In this document: positions 44,946 to 57,236 of the stretch, piece by piece
How positions within the stretch are numbered: position 1 is the stretch's first letter
Layout of the letters: every line of letters starts with the position of its first letter
DNA from: Leptidea sinapis
Lineage: Eukaryota; Arthropoda; Insecta; Lepidoptera; Pieridae
Length of the DNA: 64,000 nt
Direction of reading: 5' to 3'
Assembly (NCBI RefSeq): GCF_905404315.1
Contig: NC_066309.1
Location: 4,340,001-4,404,000, forward strand
Notes under the pieces: model-generated
Database searches by the model: none
What the model was told of the DNA's origin: nothing
What the model saw: the letters and a program-made list of their open reading frames with translations, nothing else
Made by a program: the position numbers and the translations under genes

Positions 44946-45519
44946 CATAGAATAGATATTTAAGAAAAGCTTCAATATAATAATTCAACATGGTGCTTGG
45001 ATGAATTAAGTCAAAAGTTTACATCATCATGACAGCATTAATGCTACATTATGTATAATTACACACAACTTATCATTGATAGAAATTCATTGGCAGAGAA
45101 ATAAATCGATTTGACTCGGGGATCGATTGAGGTTGCAATTTAAATAATTTGAATATTAAATCTCATTCACGAAATTTTCATTGAATTAATGTGGTCATGT
45201 AATGACTTGTACTATTCCGTTGCCGCCTATTTGTATTTCGGCAAATATTTCAACATCTATCCTGACAGATTTCCAAGAATACAATATATTTCACGTTGTC
45301 GGTCGGACGAGATAAATACGTGGTCCCGCAATCAACACACGAGATAACTCGAGCTAATCTAAAGCTGATTGGTGTTTGAGATGACAGGGGATGTTGTTAC
45401 TTTGACATAGCTCTGATATAATGAACAATTCAACAACCTCGGGGTGAGTTTCACAGATATTTATCATTATTGTAGGCTTTGAGCATAATTCTTGAGTTAA
45501 GTCACTCACGTTGGTGGGC
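44946..45519. other. Unassigned DNA
   Basis: No gene or repeat recognised. Confidence 0.35.
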
Positions 45520-45785
45520 TGTGATATTTTTTGAAGTGAAACTTCTTTAGAATCGTTGTGATTTCAAACCGGATGCAACGGAAACAACGATAGGTAAGAG
45601 ACAAAAATACAAAAATGTGTAGGATGAAGCCGGCAAAGAATGAGACAGAAATATGCATACTATTGAAGTGAAAACTTCATTATCATCGTTGTGATTTGAA
45701 AGTCGATGAAACGAAAAAGCGACAGAAAAAAGAGCAGTCACATAAATTTATAATATTTAACATGGGATAGGAAGCATATACAATG
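45520..45785 (+). repeat. Family H repeat, two partial tandem copies
   Basis: gaagtgaaacttctttagaa and gaagtgaaaacttcattatc start two units (about 45533 and 45664). Each is followed by cgttgtgattt and gaaacgaaaaagcga-type text as in 20915-21080. Confidence 0.6.
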
Positions 45786-46499
45786 TTTTGGTACCAGGCG
45801 ATCATAGTTAAAGAAGAGATTGTCTTAAGTATGGCGCGAGTATACCTTAATATATTCTGACTCCAAGCGCACGACGTATTACTACATAGACACCAGGAGA
45901 ATATATTATTATATATATTAGTGGTGGTTGGAATGTCTTTCATAGCGGTTGAAATCATGTGTCATCCTAGCAACACGTACCAGGAATTCATATGCAGTAT
46001 AGAGGTTCATGCACCATGCAGGTTTGACATGTGTACTTTGTACGCACGCAATGTTTTTTTATGAGAAAAAGTGACTAAGCATGCAAAAGTAATAAATGAT
46101 ATACTCTATTACAATACAGTACTGCTTAAGATTCTTGATTAAACCGAATTTATGAGCAGTATGCAATAGTCACTATATATATATTATGTCGTAGTCAAGA
46201 AAGAGCCACGAGCAAGCACGCATAATATGTTACAGTACTCGTCTTGACTCGGGTGTAATCGGCATGCGGTGTGAGTGTGATCGAGATCAGGTGTCGGGTA
46301 AACGCAGAGCAGGCAGTCAGGGAAGAACTATCAAGCGAGGCGGTTGAGTCGCACGCGCATGCCGGGAACACGAACATGACGTTCTTGTTACGTAATCGGT
46401 TATAGCTGTGAGGTAAAAAAGTAAATGATTTGTGAAATGAAACTGTCATTTTAAATGTCCACAACAATGGACAGCCACGAAAACAAAAAAATAGATTTT
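45786..46499. other. Unassigned DNA with a possible family A scrap
   Basis: 46097-46160 vaguely resembles family A (acaatacagtactgcttaag). 46200-46400 is GC-richer and unassigned. Confidence 0.35.
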
Positions 46500-46665
46500 G
46501 AACTAACCTCTATTTTTAGCAATTCACGCACACTAACACAAAGTGTCATATAAATCGCGAGTGTTAGACGTAGCTTGTTACGCACACTAAACTTATATTC
46601 CTGGCCTGTTTTTATCGGTTGTCTAATAGCAGGAGACTCTATCTAGTCGTATAAATTATTTAAGA
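46500..46665 (-). repeat. Diverged terminal fragment of the THAP transposon family
   Basis: It corresponds to about 160-310 of the left arm, inverted: cacgcacactaacacaaagt, gtagcttgttacgcacacta, cctggcctgtttttatcggt. Confidence 0.7.
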
Positions 46666-46734
46666 CTTTTACATACAACATAAAAATTGCAACACAATTA
46701 AATTCACATCACTTATGAGAAAATTACAGTTTAG

Positions 46735-46850
46735 ATCACTTTGCTTTGTGGAGCGCTGCAACCTCGTTACGAGCTTGTAAATATGCAATGTACACTTATT
46801 ACGTTTTACATTACGGCAACACTGTACTTTATAGAGTTTAAAATAGGGCA
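46735..46850 (+). repeat. Family I dispersed repeat fragment
   Basis: caacctcgttacgagcttgt, ttacattacggca and actttatag are shared with 36838-36985. Confidence 0.5.
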
Positions 46851-47047
46851 ACTTCCAATTTCAATAATACGAGTATTCTGTTTATAATGAGAGAACTTTC
46901 AGCACAGCTTAGGGTAACTAAAATTATGTAACGCAATTAGAATGAAAGTCAAGACTAACAAGGCTTTAAAAATAAACTTGGTATGAAGAGTTATACCTGA
47001 GAATAAACTAAGAATATGCAAAATGTATATAAATAGACATTCTGCTC

Positions 47048-47372
47048 CATCATCATCATCATTTCAGCCGGAAGACGTCCACTGCTGGACAAAGGCCTCC
47101 CCAAAGGTTTCCACGATGATCGGTAATGCGCTGCCCTCATCCAACCTATTCCGGCGAACTTGACCAGATCTTCGGTCCATCTTGTGGAGGGCCTACTAAC
47201 ACTGCGTCTTCCGGTGCGTAATCGCCATTCGAGGACTGAACTACCCCAACGGCCATCTATCCATCGAACTATGTGCCCTGCCCACTGCCATTTCAGTTTC
47301 GCAATCATTAGTGCTATGTCGGTAGCATTGTCTCTCCTACACATCTCCTCATTTCTGACATTCTGCTTATGA
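47048..47372 (-). pseudogene. RTE-type LINE 3' end, longest coding remnant
   Basis: The minus strand reads IALMIAKLKWQWAGHIVRWI then DGRWGSSVLEWRLRTGRRSV, and further on RPSTRWTEDLVKFAG, matching the C terminus of RTE-clade ORF2. The frame stays open for 117 codons. It ends in a gatgatgatgatgg-type 3' terminus at 47048-47060. Strongly 5' truncated. Confidence 0.85.
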
Positions 47373-47789
47373 ATGGTTTATTCAGACGTATACGGCCTTA
47401 CAAATAAAATTGGCATATAGTTATACCTGATAATAAACTAGAATATGCCAAATGTTGCTTACGATTAGATTATACGGACATATAACGTATCCCGTTTATT
47501 TACAACGTTGGTAGACATTCGGAAAACTTCAGAATTTTCAATGTATTGACAGTGTTGTAAGTCATATATAGTTAACATTTTGCATATTTTTGGTATTTAT
47601 TATTCCAAGTATAACTTTATACCAAGATTATTTGTAAGGCCGTAAGAGTTTAATCCATAATGTAACCATAAAAATACTTTTAATTCTTCATAAATTTCGC
47701 AATGCTAATAATTGTTATTCTTAGCTGAATGAATTGTTTTTAAATTATTCTTTAAATTAGCCACACGAATTTAATTTTTTATAATATAT
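47373..47789. other. Unassigned AT-rich DNA
   Basis: No gene or repeat recognised. Confidence 0.35.
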
Positions 47790-48245
47790 TAGCACCTTGG
47801 ATTGCACTTAGATGAAAGACTTACCTAGAATCATATATAATCATATTTTCATTACGAAAAAGCAACTTATCCAAACGCGAAAACTTTACTGGCTCATTGG
47901 ACGAAAGTCTCAACTGTCTCTCCAAAACAAAATATTTATATACAAGGCAATACTGAAGCCCGTCTGGACGTACGGAATGCAACTGTGGGGATAACAGCAT
48001 CCCATTAAAACATAATACAAAAGTTTCAAAATAAACTATCCGCATGATAACCAATGCCCCATGGTTCGTACACATCGAATTATTACACCGCGATCTACCC
48101 CTGCGAACTGTAAAACAGGAAATTGTACGCTATACCAGAACCTACAAAGAGCGCATCAAATGACACCCAAATACTCTGGCTCGGCCACTTATGGAAGACC
48201 ACAACAAACCACGAAGATTAAAGAGTAAAATACCTCAAGTTTTAA
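47790..48245 (+). pseudogene. Jockey-type LINE reverse-transcriptase C-terminal remnant
   Basis: 47812-47994 encodes RKLYWLIGRKSQLSLQNKIF then AILKPVWTYGMQLWG, the jockey-group RT motif. After a frameshift near 48000 it continues RMITNAPWFVHIELLHRDLP and KQEIVRYTRTYKERI, and ends at a RPLMEDHNKPRRLKSKIP block. Dead by frameshift and stops. Confidence 0.85.
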
Positions 48246-50349
48246 TACAATCACAATAAACACAGCTACTGTTTTAACAATAAAGGATGTGACACAGGTC
48301 CACACCGAGTGCGACAGCGATAGCACCAACCACCATACTGCTGAACGTCCCATAAAGGAGACAGATTCTATTGCAACGTCCGATTAATGACAGCTGGCAA
48401 GTAGCGAAACGTCCGATGACGCGATTAAGATTATCCGACGGCGAGCGCGAGATTCATCATTATTAAAAGCGATATAATTACATAACGACTCCAGCTTTGG
48501 CTATATAAAAAATACATTCACGTTGTTAAAAGTATAGAAAATCAACGTGTAAAATCATAAATTATGTTTTTGAACCCAAGCTATATATAAATAAAAGGTT
48601 AAAGCTCGAGATTATAGGTAGAAATGTGATAACATTTTCATTATATTAAGTTTTTATGTAAAATATTAGCGCACACATTAATAAAACTTAATTATTATTG
48701 AAATAGACTATATAACCTATTTTTTGATATTAATATGTCATTACTTCGACTTACGGGATTGTTGCATTAAACTAAAATAAAGCACCCATTCTTAGTATAT
48801 ACCTACAATTTATCTGCGGAATGCACAAGTAAAACGTGAAATACTTGGTTGTCTCAATACATCCAGATTGTTGAATATTATAAACATTATATTTATGATA
48901 TTTTGTCCCTATTACAAGCAATGATTTACTGTTAATTAATTGGATTACAATAAAAATTTGATATTTAAACCAAATCGATAAAGTAGTATCGATCATACTG
49001 TTATAACTTGTCGATTTAATGTCGTAAGAAGAATTTTATATGTAATTTGTAGATAAAATCGGAAACTAGATATCATGAGGATTAATTTCATATATAAAAC
49101 AAATATAATACGTAATTAAAATATTACACTTACATGATAAACAAAACAATAACAAAACACTTGACACTACAAAAATAAACAAATGACAATTCCCCCCGCA
49201 AACCGATTTTCAATTAATTATTTCTTTTAATTTTTGCTCGGATACTTGATATTTAAAGATAAGCCTATTACAATTACTTACCATAGAGTCTTAAAAATCG
49301 TATTTGACAAGCTAATTCACTCATACTACAGATTATAACACAAAATAAATACGCAAGTCGACTGGGCCACTCTGGTTGCCTGGACGTTTGACTGTCTAAA
49401 GAAAAATGCCGCTCTAGTTGCCCGGACGTTTCAGTAGGTAGTAAATAAATGATTAAAATAAAAAAATTAGGAAAACGGTTGACTCTAAAGGCCATCCCTG
49501 CAACTTACCGCTAATTCCATACCTAAACTGTACTTACGACGATTATGAGCTCAAAAATATTATACTTTGTGTTGTTTTGTTGGCTGTCTTATGTGTTTGA
49601 GCTCTAAAACACTATTTTTTTAATTTTAAAAACGGCATTTTACGCGGTTGACGGCATTCCATGCAGTTCCTTGAGCCTCATAAAAAATCTTTAAGTTTCA
49701 ATTGATCGAACTCGGGATTTCGAAGTATTTCCGAAAATCCCTTTTTCAGTTTTCTTTCGTCAACGATAAGTCGCTAACGAATCAACTGATTTTGACCTGC
49801 TTGATGGTGAACGCCCTGGTTTTATGATGTAAAGTGCTAACGTAACACAATCGCGGGAATAGTCAGGGAAGCTTCCTAGCACCTTAAAACGTCAAGATCT
49901 GATCCAAACTCGATGTACGAAAAACGGTGTTAAACCAATAACTTCACGAATTTTCGATAACTTTCAATTTTCTTAGCGGCAATTTAAAAATAATATACTA
50001 ATAAAACTTTTAAATAAAATTTCAAGATTTAAAACACCCGTATACCAAATTTAAAAAGATAGTAAAAAATACAAGTAAAATATATTTGGAACGTTTCATT
50101 TCAGGCACGATACGCTAAAACCTCGTCGCTTATCGCTTCATGTACTTGCAGCTGGTCCGAGTTCAGCTGGAAATTGAATTACAAACGAGCGGCGACGATA
50201 GAACATTAAAACACAAAGCTACGCCGGTCACGAACCAATATGCAGATTTAAGATTGAATGCATACCATTGATTGAAGCTATAGTTCATTTGGAAAACGTG
50301 CGCTGACGTTTAACTGATGACTTTGACACTAGTAAATCATTTCTTTTGT
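48246..50349. other. Longest stretch without a recognised repeat (~2.1 kb)
   Basis: AT-rich. Open frames 48772-48996 and 49274-49495 show no known domain. A loosely repeated phrase (ctggttgcctggacgttt / ctagttgcccggacgttt) occurs at 49370-49430. No splice-linked exon series could be made out by eye. Confidence 0.4.
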
Positions 50350-50609
50350 GCATCTGTTGTAACTGAACTCCTCCTAAACGAGATTCGAGAATGGCTTAGA
50401 TTCACAATTGAACTACCGCCTAAACGGCTGGACCGATTTTGATGATTTCATTTGTGTGTTCCAGTGAATTTGAGATTGATTTAGAGGTCTCAATTCCGTC
50501 CATATAATATAATTCTCCGACTCGTGTGTATGTTACTGAACTCTTCCTAACGGCTGGACCGATTTTTTAAATTTAAGACGTACAGGACAACGTCTGTCGG
50601 GTCCACTAG
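50350..50609 (+). mobile_element. Helitron-like element, 5' truncated
   Basis: It contains gcctaaacggctggaccgat and ends acgtctgtcgggtccaCTAG|T at 50606-50609. It is related to 56797-57236. The 5' TC end is not visible. Confidence 0.65.
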
Positions 50610-51109
50610 TACTTTATAAAATATATAAAAAATACTTTTGATGGGCTTAAAACTGATGCAGAACTGAACCTTATCAATCTGTTGATAGTAATTTTTTTCT
50701 TTAATTTTCAAAACAAAGCATACAATAAAATTACATATCTATTTAAATACAATGAAAAAGTTTATTAACTAATTGTCTCTGGCGATTTCAGCGTTACATT
50801 GCAAAAATTATAGAATTACATAATGGAATTTTAATATCTAGTGGTATTTATTTTTCGTTCAGTTTATATAAATTTTATAGGTTATATGGCAATTCGTTTA
50901 TAATAATATTAGGTATTATATTACCTAACATTGCTGTACCTTATATGTTTTTGAACTTTGGCATGCAAAATCTCTTGGAATTTATTAAATTTCTTATATG
51001 ACCTTTGATACTCTATAAGCATTTAGAAATGATGTTTGGGTCGGGATATATACAACATTCTAATTTTTGATGTGCATTTTCAGAAGACCGTTATCAGGGG
51101 AACTGGAGT
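50610..51109. other. Unassigned AT-rich DNA
   Basis: No gene or repeat recognised. Confidence 0.35.
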
Positions 51110-51290
51110 TGGCAGGAGTCTAAAAAAACAAATTTAATTTGTACCAAAATTTTTAAGCGATGCGGGACTCGAAGCCGTGCCTCTCGGGTAACGTCCCAGC
51201 GCTCTACCCAACTAAGCCAACCGTCCGCATGCCGCACGATCCGTAAATCTTGGTATGTTGGTTTTACACATGGGTTGTGGCTCCATCTAC
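51110..51290 (-). repeat. Family D tRNA-headed SINE, diverged
   Basis: The minus strand has ggacggttggcttagttggg, a tRNA-like head whose anticodon stem no longer pairs fully, and the upstream family text ctgtagatggagccacaacc. Confidence 0.7.
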
Positions 51291-51295
51291 AGGAT

Positions 51296-51415
51296 CAGGA
51301 CCATGACTCGGAAACAAATATCCAAACAAACAACCGACTGGGATTTGAACCTGCGACCTCTACGTCAAGTAGTGGATGCTACTGTGTCGTGCTTAACTAC
51401 TGCGCTATGATAATT
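51296..51415 (-). repeat. Family C tRNA-headed SINE, head and partial body
   Basis: The minus strand shows gcgcagtagttaagcacgac and aggtcgcaggttcaaatccc, followed by tttgtttccgagtcatgg as in the other copies. Confidence 0.65.
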
Positions 51416-51589
51416 GGTTGCCAAATGCCTCTCACCTCATGAAAAATGAGAAGAGCCACTTATTGACACAATATCAGTACCAAAATTACCAAAGAGTTTA
51501 TTGACCTCTACGTAACTGCGCATTTGTAGTAATGCATAAAGTACTACAATATTCAAAAGAATTGTTAAGAAGCGTTTGTGTGGTACAGT
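51416..51589. other. Unassigned DNA
   Basis: No gene or repeat recognised. Confidence 0.35.
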
Positions 51590-51840
51590 TTACTATAACA
51601 TAAATGACTTTCTTAATGATACCACAGATTGGGAATGGAACGACCGCCCTCAGGCTATTAAATAATAACTTTAATTGTACAGTATTACTTTGTAAACATA
51701 TTTTTGGATGAAGTAAAAAAGGCCCGCTGAGTTTGTTGCGTCCATTCTTCTCAGGTCTGAGGCATTCTCTTTGGAATGGGTGGTTTTTGACTTTTAATAA
51801 GTGATGTCACATCTATTTTGAATAAAAATATTTGAATTGG
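51590..51840 (+). mobile_element. LINE 3' end, 5' truncated
   Basis: A short coding scrap with 'tgggaatggaacgaccgccc' is followed by a UTR with gtccattcttctcaggtctg and a terminus ...tttgaataaaaatatttgaa, a common insect LINE end. Confidence 0.6.
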
Positions 51841-51929
51841 AATATGTTTAAATATGTCTCGAAAATTAGATATCGCTAAATATTAGGGATAATTTCAGCT
51901 AGCTGCGAGAATAGACTTACAATATAGTA

Positions 51930-52505
51930 GCGTTTAGATTAATAATACGTCCTAGGGAGAAAAACATCTTAGACCAGGTTAGAAGCCAGTTAGAATGCAA
52001 CGCCTATATCTGGGCTTCTCATGAAGCAAAGTTACAGTATAATGTTAGAGCGCATACAAAATAAATATATACGGTACCTGTATATGAGGCTATACGGTGT
52101 TTACCCTTTTTATCAGCTTATGTACCCGACATTATTTATTTTGGGTATGGTAGGATATAACGAGCTGAGGGAAAGAAGGGGCCTAGCGCTGATCTCATAT
52201 CTATTCAAAGTACTTAGAGGGAAGGTGCATAATGCGGATAGATTGAGTAGACTGTATTTTGTTGTTCCGGATAGGTACGTATGGCGCCGATGTCGGCCGC
52301 CGTTGCTGATGGTGCCGTCCGCGCGCACCAACTTGTTAAGCCAGGCAGCGGTGACGCGTGCCCTTCGTACTATTAATGATAAAGCCTCACAGACGGATCT
52401 GTTTTGTTGCAATCATGTTATAAAATTTAAGGATGTAAAAAAGTGAAATATTGTATGTACCTCTATCGCATTGGAATATACCGTAAATAAAATAAATAAA
52501 TAAAT
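51930..52505 (+). pseudogene. Jockey/CR1-type LINE 3' end, frameshifted
   Basis: 51975-52018 reads VRSQLECNAYIWAS, the conserved RT block before a frameshift at about 52020. The open frame 52021-52446 then continues IMLERIQNKYIRYLYMRLYG, then ELRERRGLALISYLFKVLRG, and ends VIKFKDVKK. The 3' tail is taaataaaataaataaataa at 52482-52503. The antisense frame 52113-52412 is a shadow. Confidence 0.85.
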
Positions 52506-53437
52506 CTCTAACGGAGATACAGCCCTCCTCGCGTCGTATTCCTCATTACTGAGGGTCGTCGCTGCATCAGTTTCTCCCGTACGATTTCCTTTCATCTGCT
52601 GCGATGCTTATCTTCATGAAGGGCATTGTGGAAGTTGATGTTCAGATGATCGTTTTTGGTCCAACCATCTCGTGGGATTGCATCCTCTGGGATGTTTGCC
52701 ATCTACCTTGCATGTCACTGCAAGCATCAGCTGTTGAAAATTGTGACCCTCATTACAAGCCGAAGCCATTACATGGCCCTTATTCCAAAGAATTCCAGCA
52801 CCCTACGAAGGCATATAGTGGAAAGTCTAGACAAGTTGGTGCGAAAGGCGGTACGGTAACGGAGATACAGCAAGATAGAAAAGGTAAGCGAATCTTTTGT
52901 TACTGTAACCGATTTTGATTGACAAGTCGTAAACAGTCAGCCACGATTGGCATCACCTCCTTAGTATTTTCAATATAAGCCACTAGATATCGCACATATT
53001 GACAAATCAAAATTGTTCGTGCGTTATCGGGCTATCAGTTAATCTTTAGGCTAGTATACTCTAAGGCTTTGGCCACGGCACTTTAACAAATTTTATGATG
53101 TTACGACTCCCTAAGCGTTATTAAAAGTGGCGTAATTTTCCGCTTCAATGAGCAATCGTCGTATAGAGAGTATTCAATAAAGCTACTCAATTGAAACTAC
53201 ATCAAATATAAACTATATATTGTGCTAAAAAGAGATAGAAAGTTAATTTTTATACAAATGATAGAAAATTAACTTTTTTTTATTAATGTCATAAGATTTT
53301 ACTTGGCCATTGGTTAATTTTAAGTGAATTGCCTCCGTTATTATATTAAAATATGCAAACTTTATTTGGTCGATTCACGATTAGCCCTAGCCTCTCTGTA
53401 AAACCCTTTGACCAATAAGCCAACCGTTCGAATGACA
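52506..53437. other. Family K copy (inverted) and unassigned flanks
   Basis: 52855-53005 is the reverse complement of 29035-29180. The open frames 52604-52918 and 52656-52859 contain IPKNSSTLRRHI, faintly like a psq-type helix-turn-helix, but no further support was found. Confidence 0.45.
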
Positions 53438-53742
53438 TCTTAGGATATATAAAATTCTCATGTCGCGGTGTTTGTAGCTAAACTCAACGGCTTGACCGAT
53501 TCTCATGAAATTTCGAGTGCATATTGGGTAGGTCTGAGAATCGGACAACATCTATTTTTCATCCCCCTAAATGTTAAGGGTGGTCCACGCGAAATTATTT
53601 TTTCAATTTTTTTTCAATTTGCTTGATTATGAGTCAGCATTAAAAATACATACAACTTCAAATTTTCACCCATCTACGATAAACAGTTACTTTTGTATCG
53701 CGATTTTAATATCGGCAATACAATGTTTGCTGGGTCAGCTAG
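53438..53742 (+). mobile_element. Helitron-like element, first of an end-to-end pair
   Basis: It begins A|TCTTAGGATATATAAAATTC and ends caatgtttgctgggtcagCTAG at 53739-53742. The next element starts at the following base. Confidence 0.75.
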
Positions 53743-54240
53743 TATATATATAAAATTCTCATGTCCCGGGGTTTGTTACCAAACTCCTCCGAAACGGCTG
53801 ATCCAATTTGTATGAAGTTTTGTGTGCATATCGGATAGGTTTGAGAATCGGCCAACATGTATTTTTCATATCCCTAAATGATAAGAGTTCTAAATATATT
53901 ATGTTTATTTTTTTGACACTTTTTTTTATTTTTTTATTTTATGATGATTCATTATTGAAAAATACATATAACTTCACATTTTCGCTCTTCTTTGATCAAG
54001 AACTATATTTGCAATGCAATTTTTATATTATTTTGTTCCATCCACAAAATAATAAATCAAAAAAAAATAATCCGCTAAAGGGTTGCAAGATGGCAATCGA
54101 ATACAATAATAATTGTAGTACGATATATTGGGTAGGTCAGAGAATCAGTTGCATCCATTTTTTATACCCCAAAAATTTTAATTGTTGAATTTTTTTTAAA
54201 TTACTTAATAGGACAGTACAACGTTTGCTGGGTCAGCTTG
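53743..54240 (+). mobile_element. Helitron-like element, second of an end-to-end pair
   Basis: It begins tatatatataaaattctcat, contains ccgaaacggctgatcc, and ends acgtttgctgggtcagcttg, with CTAG mutated to CTTG. The open frame 53808-54188 has no known domain. Confidence 0.7.
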
Positions 54241-55149
54241 TATTATTTATAAGTCTTGGTAAGTTCGTTTAATTGTTATATATCGTAATTAAAACATGTT
54301 TAAAAATAGTACATTTATTTGATATCCAGATAACTCAAAGGCACACAATGTTTTCTTCGGTGAATGGGAGCATGCATTACCAGTATAGAGCTTCTCACAG
54401 CCTCATTACCGCGGGAATGCGCTGAGATGCATTTGCCGCACAGAGGTGAAGACACTGAGAATATAGTGCACTTAGATTACTCAAGCACTCTTTTTGTTAC
54501 ACAAATCTAATGATAACTTAAGCTAAGTATTGGATAAGAGTAAAAATGACCGTACGAGTCGCCTTAAGGAGATTACCGTTTGTTCGGTCATCGCATGGTT
54601 TGGTGGGTAGATTTAAATTCAAACTACCCTCATCTTTTTGCAATGCAATGGCGACCGAGGCACCGCGCGCACCGGCTGGTGGGGCCCCATACATACTATA
54701 TAGTCTACGTTAGACCGTGATTCGAGAAGCTTGTCAACCAGATTTTCTGGATATCGTACGCCAAGTCTTTATGTTACTCTTGTCCGTGACAATTGAGTGC
54801 CGTATAAAAAAAACGCGAAACGTTGAACGTGACATTTTACATAGATAGGTTTATATGGATAAGAAGTGCATAAATTTATTTTTCATACATAAAATGCCTA
54901 ATAAATTAAATATGTACATTAAATTAATTAAAATAAATATTACACACACACTACATAATAGTCTTTGACAAATAAACCCAAATTAAGTTCTTACATATAA
55001 ATTACATGAATTATGGTCGAACTTCGACCTCTGGACGACCAATAGTATGTAGTAAAATCAAGACACAGTTAGATATTATTATACTCAACCCTACCACAAC
55101 ACTAGCGAAATAATAGAAATTTAAATGAATAAAAATACCCCAAACAAGC
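54241..55149. other. Unassigned AT-rich DNA
   Basis: No gene or repeat recognised. A GC-richer patch lies at 54640-54700. Confidence 0.35.
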
Positions 55150-55265
55150 ATGTCACCTAGAGTCATCGAGACCTCATCACATGGGAATAAAATGTTATAA
55201 TGACATCCCAAATGAAATCAAAAAGAAAGAGAAGCCTTCTTTATTTAAGAGAGACCTTTATTTTT
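55150..55265 (+). pseudogene. LINE C-terminal remnant
   Basis: The plus strand reads GIKCYNDIPNEIKKKEKPSL then FKRDLYFF and a stop, a LINE 'YNxLPxEIK' C-terminal block like the one at 37045-37245. Very short. Confidence 0.6.
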
Positions 55266-56299
55266 TTTAGTTTCAATCAATCAATCCTAAATATTTTATT
55301 TCGTAGGTAAATTGCTTTTCACCTCTCCAGCACGAAAAGGGCGCTATTGCTACGTGAAAACTCGTAGCAAAAACGCTTTTTGCTGCGAGCGTGAGGCAAA
55401 GTGATATAAATTTCAAACCCCACGTGAACATACATCCGGGAATTACTCCGCGTTAAAAAATATACAATGCGATCCGGTGCGTTCCGAAACTCATTTGATC
55501 CTAGCGTATTATCTCATTATCACAAAAATTTATATGTTACTTATCGAAATTTAGATTTATAAATTTTACCATTGCCTTTTAAGAGTAATATTTAAAATAA
55601 ATACTAGTAGACATTATTATCACTTACTTAAATATATTATGTTTGGTTTTCATAAAAATTTCAAGCAGTGCAGTTTCCGAACGCACCATCTAAATAATAA
55701 CACTTTTCTCTCTAGTCGAAGTGAAAAGTTGTTTTTTTCACACGAGAGCAATTTTTTTTTGTCTCGTGCCTTAAATCACTCACTACCTCAGTAGTCTATA
55801 TTAGAATTATTCAATTCTAGACTACTTCGCCAATTCGTGATTTAAAGTCAGCACTCGCAGCAAAAAATAACTTTGCTCACTTGTTGAACAAATAACATGA
55901 AATATGTAATTTTTTCAGACAGCTCGTTCGGAAAGCAGATTTCCTTAGAGAAAAACGAGCAAGAAACTCTAAGGTTCCTCTTTTTACAACATAATGGTAT
56001 AACAAATTCTTATTTTCAATAAAATTTACAAATCATTTCAATTATAATATATGCAAAGTGATGCAACAAAAATACTGAAAAGTCAATTACTAAATGCCTT
56101 ACAAGGGTAAGTCAAAAAATGTAAGTAAATTAATAAGTAAAAACATGAAGATATAGTAGATGCATAAATCCACACATACCATAAATAAAATAAAGGCATT
56201 ATGCAAGCATTTAATATACTATTATAAAATATTAAAAAAATATATAATAACTTTAATTTTATGAAAATAAAAGAAGTAAAAAAACATGTAGCAAATTGC
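55266..56299. other. Unassigned DNA with a 75-nt imperfect foldback
   Basis: Positions 55771-55845 fold: ttaaatcac with gtgatttaa at the base, and gtagtct…ttagaatt with aattctagactac inside. There is no known element. The open frame 56083-56343 is unsupported. Confidence 0.4.
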
Positions 56300-56455
56300 C
56301 CGGTGAGAGGATCGACCCGTTCACGAGCATGACGCATGGACAAGCCATCGCCTCCCTCGACCTTATTTTAGGGAAGGGAACGACCCACCCCACGTCACCG
56401 CCACAAGTGGTGGCAATAAGGGAGCATGACGATGCTTGTCACGAAAACTCTACCA
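56300..56455 (+). repeat. Family G dispersed repeat
   Basis: cacgagcatgacgcatggac, ccatcgcctccctcgacc and gtcaccgccacaagtggtgg. Confidence 0.65.
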
Positions 56456-56796
56456 AATACAAAAGATAATGTTGATCTACATAATATTATAAAAGAATAT
56501 AAACAATAATAGCATCATTACTTTGGGCATTAAATTACTTACAAGAGCAGAAACTTAATGTTATAAAACACTTTAATTCGTTTTTTCTTTCTGCAAGTTC
56601 CATTTTTCCGTATTAAGGCTCATTAGTTGTAAGTGCTTCTTAAGAACTCCGCCTATCCACTCTGTGTTCGTTGCTAAAGAAATAAATTAAAGCTTACGGT
56701 TGAATCAAATCAAAAATTTTATTACAAGTCACATTATTACATTAGATAGGTAGACAATATGTGACGCTCTGCAAGGGCACAGCAATGTTTTTTCTA
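56456..56796. other. Unassigned AT-rich DNA
   Basis: No gene or repeat recognised. Confidence 0.35.
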
Positions 56797-57236
56797 TCTT
56801 TATATATATAATTCTTGTGTGCGTGTGTATGCCACTGAACTCCTCCTAGACGGCTGGACCGATTTTATTGAAACTTTCTGTGTGTCTTCAGGTGGATTCG
56901 AGAATGGTTTAGATTTACAATTGAACTACCTCCTGAACGGCTGGACCGATTTTGATGAGATTTTTGTGTGTTCCAGTGAATTTGAGATTGATGTGTGTCT
57001 TCGGGTGGATTCAAGAATGGTTTAGATTCCCAATTAAACTACCTCCTAAACGGCTGGACCGATTTTGATGACTTTTTGTTTGTTTCAGTGAATTTGAGAT
57101 TGGTTTAGATTCTCAATTACGTCCATATAATATAATTCTCCTGCTCATGTGTATGTTAGTGAACTCCTCCTAACCGCTGGACAGATTTTTCAAATTTAAG
57201 ACGTGTGTACAGGACAACGTCTGTTGGGTCCACTAG
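56797..57236 (+). mobile_element. Helitron-like element, first of three end to end
   Basis: It begins A|TCTTTATATATATAATTCTTG and ends gtctgttgggtccaCTAG at 57233-57236. Three internal units each carry ctggaccgattttgatga-like text. The open frame 56819-57025 is a by-product of those repeats. Confidence 0.8.

Noticed and set aside
44618..44975. Overlapping frames on both strands
   Set aside because: They are translations of the family B repeat, and related frames appear at 35146-35595 only because the repeat is shared.
52604..52918. Possible psq-like helix-turn-helix coding exon (IPKNSSTLRRHI)
   Set aside because: Only a dozen residues look suggestive, two overlapping frames compete, and the 3' part overlaps family K repeat.
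53808..54188. 126-codon plus-strand frame
   Set aside because: It lies wholly within a Helitron-like element and has low-complexity, phenylalanine-rich composition typical of A/T-rich noncoding DNA.
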